Origin: VRUE01 sp036379955
GTDB taxonomy: Bacteria > Actinomycetota > Thermoleophilia > Solirubrobacterales > 70-9
Assembly (NCBI GenBank): GCA_036379955.1
Contig: DASVFR010000056.1
Location: 1-64,000 of the forward strand
DNA length: 64,000 bases
Direction: 5' to 3'
Notes under the pieces: model-generated
Told to the model about the DNA's origin: nothing
Databases searched by the model: none
Seen by the model: the letters and a program-made list of their open reading frames with translations, nothing else
Made by a program: the position numbers and the translations under genes
Part shown: positions 57,722-64,000 of the stretch, piece by piece
How the letters are laid out: each line of letters starts with the position of its first letter
Numbering within the stretch: the stretch's first letter is position 1

Positions 57722-59764
57722 GTGGACCGCGACACCGACCAACTCGCGATCGACACGATTCGCACCCTCTCGATCGACGCGATCCAGAAGGCGAACTCGG
57801 GACACCCGGGGACGCCGATGGCTCTCGCTCCGCTCGCCTACACGCTCTGGCAGCGCTACCTGCGCTTCGACCCCGAGGACCCGATCTGGCCCGGGCGCGA
57901 CCGCTTCGTCCTCTCCGCCGGGCACGCCTCGATGCTGCTCTACTCGCTGCTGCACCTCGCCGGGGTGAAGGCGGTCGACCCCGACTACGAGGTGGTCGGC
58001 CAGCCCGCGGTCTCGCTCGCCGACGTCGAATCCTTCCGCCAGCTCGACTCGCGCGCCCCCGGCCATCCCGAGTACCGCTGGACCTCGGGCGTCGAGACGA
58101 CCACCGGCCCGCTCGGCCAGGGCGTCGCAACCTCGGTCGGGATGGCGATCGCCGGCAAGTGGCAGTCCGCTCGCTACGGCGCCGATCTCTTCGGCTTCGA
58201 CGTCTACGCGATCGCCGGCGACGGCTGCCTGATGGAGGGCGTCTCCAGCGAAGCCGCCTCGATCGCCGGCCACCTGAAGCTCGACAACCTCTGCTGGGTC
58301 TACGACAACAACCACATCACGATCGACGGCAAGACGCACATCACCTATGACGACGACGTCGCCGCCCGCTTCATGGGCTACGGCTGGAACGTCACCCGGG
58401 TCGGCGACGCCAACGACACCGACCTGATCGCAACCGCCTTCGAGGAGTTCAAGGGAGAGGAGGGGCGGCCGACGCTGCTGATCGTCGACAGCCACATCGG
58501 CTGGGGCGCGCCGCACAAGGTCGACACCCCGGAGGCCCACGGCGAGCCGCTGGGCGAGGAAGAGGTGCGCGAGACCAAGCGCGCCTATGGCTGGCCCGAG
58601 GACGCCCAGTTCCTCGTTCCCGACGGCGTGCGCGAGCGCTTCGCCGAGGGGGTCGGCAAGCGCGGGGCGGAGGCACGGTCGGCCTGGGAGCAGCGCTTCG
58701 CCGCCTACGCCGAGGCCGAGCCCGAGCTTGCCGCCGAGATCGAGGCGCAGCAGCGGCGTGAGCTGCCCGACGGCTGGGACGTCGACATCCCCAGCTTCGA
58801 CGCCGACGAAGAGAAGGGTCTCGCCACGCGCAAGGCCTCCAACCAGGTCGAGAACGCGATCGGCGCGCGGCTGCCCTGGCTGCTTGCCGGCTCGGCCGAC
58901 CTCACCGACTCGACCTCGGTCCGCCTCTCCTTCGACGGCGCCGAGGATCTCGAGCCCGGCGCCTACGACGGCCGCCAGCTCCACTACGGCATCCGCGAGC
59001 ACGAGTCGGCGGCGATCTCCAACGGGCTCTCGCTTTCCAAGCTGCGCCCGCTCTGGTCGACCTACCTCACCTTCTCCGACTACGCGCGGCCCGCGATCAG
59101 GCTCTCCTCGCTGATGGAGCTGCCCGTCGTCCACGTCTTCACCCACGACTCGATCGGCCTCGGCGAGGACGGTCCCACCCATCAGCCGGTCGAGCAGCTC
59201 GCCTCGCTGCGCGTGATCCCCGGTCTCGACGTTATCCGGCCCGCCGACGCCAACGAGGTCGCCGAGGCCTGGCGCGTCGCGATCGACCGCCGCCACCAGC
59301 CGGTCGCCCTCGTCCTCACCCGCCAGAACGTGCCGGTGTTCGACCGTTCGAAGTACGCCCCGGCCGCCGGCCTGCGCCGCGGCGGCTACGTGCTCGCCGA
59401 CGCCGCGGGCGGCGACCCGGAGCTGATCCTGATCGCCACCGGCAGCGAGGTCGCGCTCGCCCTCGCCGCGCACGGGGAGCTCTCGGGAGAGGGGATTCGC
59501 TCGCGCGTCGTCAGCCTGCCTTGTTGGGAGCTCTTTGACCGCCAGGACCAGGCCTACCGCGACGAGGTCCTGCCCCCCGCCGTCAACGCCCGCGTCTCGG
59601 TCGAGGAGGCCTCGACCATCGGCTGGGATCGTTACGTTGGGCCAGACGGGGTAAAGATCGGTATGCACACCTTCGGCACCTCGGCGCCGCTGAAAGACGT
59701 CCAAGACAAGTTCGGCTTCACCCCCGACCGGGTGGCTGAGGCCGCAAAGGAGCTGCTCTCATGA
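57722..59764 (+). CDS. tkt: Transketolase
   Basis: 680 residues, full length. TPP-binding IAGDGCLMEGVSSEAASIAG (GDG motif) and a pyrimidine domain with HDSIGLGEDGPTHQPVEQLA; ANSGHPGTPMALAPLAYTLW is the N-terminal signature. Transfers two-carbon ketol units in the non-oxidative pentose phosphate pathway. GTG start; the stop overlaps the tal start (ATGA). Confidence 0.97.
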   Translation: MDRDTDQLAIDTIRTLSIDAIQKANSGHPGTPMALAPLAYTLWQRYLRFDPEDPIWPGRDRFVLSAGHASMLLYSLLHLAGVKAVDPDYEVVGQPAVSLADVESFRQLDSRAPGHPEYRWTSGVETTTGPLGQGVATSVGMAIAGKWQSARYGADLFGFDVYAIAGDGCLMEGVSSEAASIAGHLKLDNLCWVYDNNHITIDGKTHITYDDDVAARFMGYGWNVTRVGDANDTDLIATAFEEFKGEEGRPTLLIVDSHIGWGAPHKVDTPEAHGEPLGEEEVRETKRAYGWPEDAQFLVPDGVRERFAEGVGKRGAEARSAWEQRFAAYAEAEPELAAEIEAQQRRELPDGWDVDIPSFDADEEKGLATRKASNQVENAIGARLPWLLAGSADLTDSTSVRLSFDGAEDLEPGAYDGRQLHYGIREHESAAISNGLSLSKLRPLWSTYLTFSDYARPAIRLSSLMELPVVHVFTHDSIGLGEDGPTHQPVEQLASLRVIPGLDVIRPADANEVAEAWRVAIDRRHQPVALVLTRQNVPVFDRSKYAPAAGLRRGGYVLADAAGGDPELILIATGSEVALALAAHGELSGEGIRSRVVSLPCWELFDRQDQAYRDEVLPPAVNARVSVEEASTIGWDRYVGPDGVKIGMHTFGTSAPLKDVQDKFGFTPDRVAEAAKELLS

Positions 59765-60840
59765 AGCCCACGGCGAAGCTGCACGACATCGGTCAGAGCC
59801 TCTGGCTCGACAACATCACCCGCACGATGCTGGCCGACGGCACGCTGGCGGGCTACATCGAGGAGCTCTCGGTCACCGGCCTGACCTCGAACCCGACGAT
59901 CTTCGACAAGGCGATCTCCGGCGGCGAGGCCTACGACCGGCACATCATCGAGCTGAGCCAGAACGGCCACGAGCCCGAGGAGGTCTTCTTCGAGCTGGCG
60001 CTCGCCGACCTGCGCGACGCCACCGACCTGTTCAGGGGCGTGCACGAGCGCACCGCCGGGGTCGACGGGTTCTGCTCGCTCGAGGTTTCGCCGAAGATCG
60101 CCGACGACACCCGGGGGACGATCGAGCAGGCGGCTCAGCTGCACGGCCGCGCCGATCGCGACAACCTCTACGTCAAGATCCCCGGCACCGAGGCGGGCCT
60201 GCCGGCGATCGAGGAGTCGATCTTCGCCGGCATCCCGATCAACGTCACCCTGCTCTTCTCGCGCGAGCAGTACCTGGCCGCCGCCGACGCCTACCTGCGC
60301 GGCATCGAGCGCCGGATCGAGGCCGGGCTCGATCCCGACGTCGCCTCGGTCGCCTCGATCTTCATGAGCCGCTGGGACGTCGCGGTTACCGGTGAGGTGC
60401 CCGATAAGCTGCACAACCGGCTCGGCCTGGCGATCGGGTTCCGCGCCTACGCCGCCTACCGCGAGCTGCTCGACTCGCCGCGCATGCAGCGACTGATGAA
60501 TGAGGGCGCTCGCCCCCAGCGCCTGCTCTGGGCCAGTACCGGCACCAAGGACCCCGATGCCTCCGACGTCCTCTACATCGAGGGCTTCGCCTCGCCCTTC
60601 ACCGTCAACACGATGCCCGAGCCGACCCTGCACGCCTTCGCCGACCACGGTGAGGTCGGCGACCTGATTCCGGCCGATGGCGGCGATTGCGAGGAGGTGC
60701 TCGCCGAGTTCGCCCAGGCGGGCGTCGATGTCGACGCGCTGGCCGCGCGGCTGCAGGAGGAGGGCAAGGTGGCCTTCGTCAAGTCCTGGAACGACATGCT
60801 CGAGTCGATCGAGTCCAAGCGCGGGGCGCTCACCGGGTGA
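59761..60840 (+). CDS. tal: Transaldolase
   Basis: 359 residues of the actinobacterial transaldolase type. TGLTSNPTIFDKAI is the family signature and NLYVKIPGTEAGLPAIEESI contains the Schiff-base Lys (VKIPG). Transfers dihydroxyacetone units. Coupled to tkt by a 4-bp overlap; a family B hairpin separates it from pgi. Confidence 0.96.
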   Translation: MKPTAKLHDIGQSLWLDNITRTMLADGTLAGYIEELSVTGLTSNPTIFDKAISGGEAYDRHIIELSQNGHEPEEVFFELALADLRDATDLFRGVHERTAGVDGFCSLEVSPKIADDTRGTIEQAAQLHGRADRDNLYVKIPGTEAGLPAIEESIFAGIPINVTLLFSREQYLAAADAYLRGIERRIEAGLDPDVASVASIFMSRWDVAVTGEVPDKLHNRLGLAIGFRAYAAYRELLDSPRMQRLMNEGARPQRLLWASTGTKDPDASDVLYIEGFASPFTVNTMPEPTLHAFADHGEVGDLIPADGGDCEEVLAEFAQAGVDVDALAARLQEEGKVAFVKSWNDMLESIESKRGALTG

Positions 60841-60854
60841 GCGCCCCCACAACC

Positions 60855-60903
60855 CGCTCCGGTGCGCCTTTTACGGGAATAGACCGGAAAAGGACAGCCG
60901 GAA
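60855..60903 (+). repeat. Family B palindromic repeat, copy B3, over the pgi ribosome site
   Basis: The left arm CGCTCCGGTGCGCCTTTTACGG is shortened here to its landmarks: CCTTTTACGG pairs with CCGGAAAAGG (one mismatch) around a 7-nt loop GAATAGA. The outer foot CTCCGG meets a degenerate CCGGAAG. The right arm contains AAAAGGA, the pgi ribosome site. Confidence 0.6.
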
Positions 60904-62535
60904 GTGAGTGAGTTGCGGCAGGCGCCGGCCTGGGCGGCGCTCGAGAAGCACCACGCCGAGATCGAGGACGCGCACCTGCGCGACCTCTTCGCCGCCGACC
61001 CGCAGCGAGGCGAGCGGCTGGTCGCCGACGGCGCCGGCCTGCACCTCGACTTCTCCAAGAACCGGATCACGGACGAGACCGTGATGCTGCTCGGCGCGCT
61101 GGCGCGCGAGCGCGGGGTGGAGGAGCGCCGCGAAGCGATGTTCGCCGGCGAGCGCATCAACGTCTCCGAGGACCGCGCCGTCCTGCACGTGGCGCTGCGC
61201 ATGCCGCGCGGGCGCTCGCTGATCGTCGACGGGGTCGACGTCGTCAAGCAGGTGCACGAGACGCTCGACCGGATGGGCGCCTTCGCCGAGCGGGTGCGCG
61301 GCGGTGAGTGGACCGGTCAAACCGGCAAGCCGATCCGCAACGTGGTCAACGTCGGCATCGGCGGCTCCGACCTCGGCCCGGTGATGGCCTACGAGGCGCT
61401 CCGACACTACTCGCGCCGCGATCTCACCTTCCGCTTCGTCTCCAACGTCGACGGCACCGACTTCGCCGAGTCCACGCGCGACCTCGATCCCGAGGAGACC
61501 CTCTTCGTCATCTCCTCCAAGACCTTCACCACCCTGGAGACGATGACCAACGCCCGCACGGCGCGCGAGTGGTCGCTGGCCGGGCTCGGCGGCGACGAGG
61601 CCGCCGTCGCCAAGCACTTCGTCGCCGTCTCGACCAATGCCGGGGAGGTGGCGAAGTTCGGCATCGACGTCGAGAACATGTTCGGCTTCTGGGAGTGGGT
61701 CGGGGGTCGCTACTCGATGGACTCGGCGATCGGCCTCTCGACCATGTTGGCAATCGGCCCCGCTCGCTTCGCGGAGATGCTGGCCGGCTTCCACGCGATG
61801 GACGAGCACTTCCGCACCGCGCCGGCGGCCGAGAACCTGCCGATGCTGATCGGGCTTTTGTCAGTGTGGTACGGAGACTTCTTCGGCGCTCAGACCTGCG
61901 GCGTCTTCCCCTACGACCAGTACCTGCACCGCTTCCCCGCCTACCTGCAGCAGCTGACGATGGAGTCCAACGGCAAGCACGTCACCCTCGACGGCGGCCG
62001 CGTCGACTACGACACCGGCGCGATCTTCTGGGGCGAGCCGGGGACCAACGGCCAGCACAGCTTCTACCAGCTGGTCCACCAGGGGACGCGGCTGATTCCC
62101 TGCGACTTCATCGGCTTCTTCCACAGCAACAACCCGCTCGGCCGCCACCATGACCTGCTGATGTCCAACGTCTTCGCCCAGGGCGAGGCGCTCGCCTTCG
62201 GCAAGACGCCCGAGCAGGTGCGCGCCGAGGGCACGCCCGAGGCGGTCGTCCCGCACCGGGTGATGGAGGGCAACCGGCCCTCGAACACGATCCTCGCCGA
62301 GCGGCTCGACCCGCACACGCTGGGGACGCTGGTCGCGCTCTACGAGCACAGCACCTTCACCCAGGGCGCGGTCTGGGGCATCGACTCCTTCGACCAGTGG
62401 GGGGTCGAGCTGGGCAAGGCCCTGGCCGTCGCGATCATCCCCGAGCTCGAGTCCGAGGCGGAGCCGAAGCTCGCCCACGACAGCTCGACCAACGCCCTGA
62501 TCCGGCGCTACCGCGCCGCCCGCCGCGAGCAGTAG
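60904..62535 (+). CDS. pgi: Glucose-6-phosphate isomerase
   Basis: 543 residues. VNVGIGGSDLGPVMAYEAL, SKTFTTLETMTNA, FGFWEWVGGRYS, NGKHV and WGEPGTNGQHSFYQLVHQGT are the PGI signatures with the catalytic Glu and His. Interconverts glucose and fructose 6-phosphates, joining glycolysis to the pentose phosphate genes. GTG start at 60904, with the ribosome site inside the B3 hairpin. Confidence 0.97.
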   Translation: MSELRQAPAWAALEKHHAEIEDAHLRDLFAADPQRGERLVADGAGLHLDFSKNRITDETVMLLGALARERGVEERREAMFAGERINVSEDRAVLHVALRMPRGRSLIVDGVDVVKQVHETLDRMGAFAERVRGGEWTGQTGKPIRNVVNVGIGGSDLGPVMAYEALRHYSRRDLTFRFVSNVDGTDFAESTRDLDPEETLFVISSKTFTTLETMTNARTAREWSLAGLGGDEAAVAKHFVAVSTNAGEVAKFGIDVENMFGFWEWVGGRYSMDSAIGLSTMLAIGPARFAEMLAGFHAMDEHFRTAPAAENLPMLIGLLSVWYGDFFGAQTCGVFPYDQYLHRFPAYLQQLTMESNGKHVTLDGGRVDYDTGAIFWGEPGTNGQHSFYQLVHQGTRLIPCDFIGFFHSNNPLGRHHDLLMSNVFAQGEALAFGKTPEQVRAEGTPEAVVPHRVMEGNRPSNTILAERLDPHTLGTLVALYEHSTFTQGAVWGIDSFDQWGVELGKALAVAIIPELESEAEPKLAHDSSTNALIRRYRAARREQ

Positions 62536-62544
62536 TCTCGCGCC

Positions 62545-63927
62545 ATGCCCTCGCTCGACCCGCTCCCCCTGGCGGCGTCGGCGTCGAACCTGCTCGCCGC
62601 GCGCGAGCAGATGGCCTTCACCCTCGGCTTCCACATCGTCCTCTCCTGCCTCGGCGTGGCGCTGCCGGCGACGATCCTGATCGCCAACTACCTCGGCCTC
62701 AAGCGGGAGGACCCCGACGCGATGGAGCTGGCGCGGCGCTGGTCGAAGGCGATGGCCGTCACCTTCGCCGTCGGCGCCGTCACCGGCACCGTGCTCAGCT
62801 TCGAGTTCGGGCTGCTCTGGCCGCGCTTCATGGACCGCTTCGGCTCGGCCTTCGGCATCGCCTTCGGGATCGAGGGCATCTTCTTCTTCATCGAGGCGAT
62901 CTTTCTCGCGATCTACATTTACGGCTGGAAGCGGCTCTCGGGCTGGGCTCACTTCTGGTCGGGGGTGCCGATGGTGATCACCGGCATCGGCGGTGCCTTC
63001 TCGGTCGTCGCCGCCAACGCCTGGATGAACCAGCCGCAGGGCTTCACCCTCGGCCCGGCCGGAAACGTCGTCGACACCGATCCGGTCAAGGTCCTCTTCA
63101 ACGCGGCGACGGGCTACGAGGTGCCGCACATGATCCTCGCCGCCTACATCGTCGTCGGCTTCCTCGTCGCCTCGATCTACGCGACCGGGATGCTGAAAGG
63201 GCGGCGCGACCGCCTGCACCGGCTGGGGCTGACGATCGGCCTCGTCATCGGCCTGGTCGCGGCGCCGATCCAGTTCCTCGTCGGTGACACCGCGGCCCGC
63301 GAAGTCGCCGACCACCAGCCCGCCAAGTTCGCCGGCATGGAGTGCATCCAGGAAACCGGCACCCACCAGACCGAGTACATCGGCGGCATCTGCACATCCG
63401 ACGGGGTCAAGGGTGCGATCCCGATCCCCAACCTCGACTCCTTCCTGGTCGGCTTCAGCTCCAACACGAAGGTGACCGGGCTGAACGACATTCCGCCCGA
63501 CGAACGGCCGCCGGCCAACACCCTGCTGCACCTCGCCTTCGACACGATGGTCGGGATCTGCTCGCTGATGATCGCGCTCGGCCTCTGGGTGCTGTTCGTC
63601 TGGTGGCGCCGCCGCGAGCTGCCGCGCACGCCTTGGTTCCTGCGCGCCGTGGCGGTCTCCGGCGCCGCCGCGGTGCTCTCGCTCTGGTGCGGCTGGATCG
63701 TCACCGAGGTCGGTCGCCAGCCCTGGATCGTCTGGCACTACATGCGCACCGCCGAAGCGGTGACCCCGGCGCACGGCATCTGGTTCACCTTCGGCCTCGT
63801 CATCGCCGTCTACGCGACGATCGGGACGATCGCGATCCTCATCCTGCGCGCCATGTCCCGCCGCTGGCGCGAGGGCGCCGCCGACCCCGAAACCCCCTAC
63901 GCACCCCCAGCGGAGGCCACGCCCTAA
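62545..63927 (+). CDS. cydA: Cytochrome bd-type ubiquinol oxidase subunit I
   Basis: 460 residues, about nine TM helices. The haem ligands lie in the N-terminal FTLGFHIVLSCLGVAL and in the later Met-containing helices; GWIVTEVGRQPWIVW (GRQPW) is the diagnostic quinol-oxidase motif. The Q loop is short, as in CioA-like oxidases. Terminal oxidase with high oxygen affinity. Starts 9 bp after pgi; cydB is expected next. Confidence 0.95.
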   Translation: MPSLDPLPLAASASNLLAAREQMAFTLGFHIVLSCLGVALPATILIANYLGLKREDPDAMELARRWSKAMAVTFAVGAVTGTVLSFEFGLLWPRFMDRFGSAFGIAFGIEGIFFFIEAIFLAIYIYGWKRLSGWAHFWSGVPMVITGIGGAFSVVAANAWMNQPQGFTLGPAGNVVDTDPVKVLFNAATGYEVPHMILAAYIVVGFLVASIYATGMLKGRRDRLHRLGLTIGLVIGLVAAPIQFLVGDTAAREVADHQPAKFAGMECIQETGTHQTEYIGGICTSDGVKGAIPIPNLDSFLVGFSSNTKVTGLNDIPPDERPPANTLLHLAFDTMVGICSLMIALGLWVLFVWWRRRELPRTPWFLRAVAVSGAAAVLSLWCGWIVTEVGRQPWIVWHYMRTAEAVTPAHGIWFTFGLVIAVYATIGTIAILILRAMSRRWREGAADPETPYAPPAEATP

Positions 63928-63928
63928 T

Positions 63929-63977
63929 GCCGACGGGCCGAAAAGCGCTCTATATCTTCGGAAATAGGCCCATCGGT
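63929..63977 (+). repeat. Possible degenerate family C hairpin after cydA
   Basis: GCCGACGGGCC pairs imperfectly with GGCCCATCGGTC around an AT-rich loop containing CTATATC. It shares the CGACGGGCCG arm with C1 and C2, but the inner stem and loop differ. Confidence 0.4.
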
Positions 63978-63994
63978 CCTTGGGAGGGTGGACG

Positions 63995-64000
63995 ATGACG
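63995..64000 (+). CDS. Start of the next gene (probably cydB), cut by the window end
   Basis: ATG ACG preceded by a GGGAGG ribosome site 8 nt upstream. Identity as cydB is inferred only from its place after cydA. Confidence 0.4.

Noticed and set aside
57014..59704. Very long open frame opposite tkt
   Set aside because: High-GC antisense shadow: low-complexity Asp/Arg/Val/Gly protein with no family features, while the opposite strand encodes a perfect transketolase.

Overview
The window is 64 kb of very GC-rich, gene-dense bacterial chromosome. There are many GTG/TTG starts, ATGA/GTGA gene overlaps, F420-type and EfeUOB-type genes, and lysine/glutamate-rich Ig-like and RHS surface proteins. 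This fits an actinomycete, most likely class Thermoleophilia (Solirubrobacterales-like). That placement is inferred from gene style, not from a marker gene.

Layout. 0-6.6 kb: cyclophilin, PadR regulator with a carotenoid oxygenase, ArsR regulator with an MMPL exporter, a potassium channel and an O-methyltransferase. 6.6-12.8 kb: a decayed island integrated in a tRNA-Ser(UGA) gene. It is bounded by a displaced 57-nt copy of the tRNA 3' half and carries candidate integrase arm-site repeats at both ends, an integrase relic, HicB with a frameshifted HicA, a large RHS/YD-repeat secreted protein, a candidate structured RNA and a DsbA-like pseudogene. 12.9-24.7 kb: two MFS transporters, a gulonolactone-oxidase-like flavoprotein next to a D-threonine-aldolase-like enzyme, tRNA-Ser(GCU), P450, pyruvate kinase, an F420-type reductase, enoyl-CoA hydratase, a thioesterase and tRNA-Arg(ACG). 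25-34 kb: an Ig-like surface protein, PdxH, then a catabolic-looking module (branched-chain-type substrate-binding lipoprotein, GntR regulator, and the operon livH, fused livM-livG, livF, Rieske oxygenase) with related candidate operators in front of each unit. 34-47 kb: an aldo/keto reductase lacking most of its catalytic tetrad, small redox and membrane proteins, LtrA, an MFS pump, MBL hydrolase, SRPBCC, GNAT, PQQ-propeller, glycosidase, agmatinase-like enzyme and RecQ. 47-50.6 kb: EfeU-EfeB-EfeO iron uptake with two nearly identical palindromic boxes. 50.6-62.5 kb: central sugar metabolism (zwf, gnd, pgl, rpiA, tkt, tal, pgi), interrupted by two toxin-antitoxin-like pairs (VapBC; nucleotidyltransferase plus partner) and a flavin oxidase. 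62.5 kb to the end: cydA, with the next gene, probably cydB, just starting.

The most unusual signal is at the level of DNA structure. Three families of dispersed imperfect hairpins occur. Family A has a long stem of variable sequence, a conserved mini-hairpin and an unpaired GAGTT. Family B has a conserved CCGGTGCGC foot and a 7-nt loop containing ATAG. Family C has a CGACGGGCCG arm and an ACATATCGA loop. Two copies lie in frame inside protein genes (an MMPL transporter and recQ), resembling the protein-embedded palindromic elements known from Rickettsia.

Working together: zwf and gnd start head to head with overlapping start codons, and zwf-gnd-pgl with rpiA-tkt-tal-pgi gives nearly the whole pentose phosphate pathway in one 12-kb stretch. 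The Liv-type importer plus Rieske oxygenase probably imports and oxidises one small organic acid or aromatic compound under GntR control.
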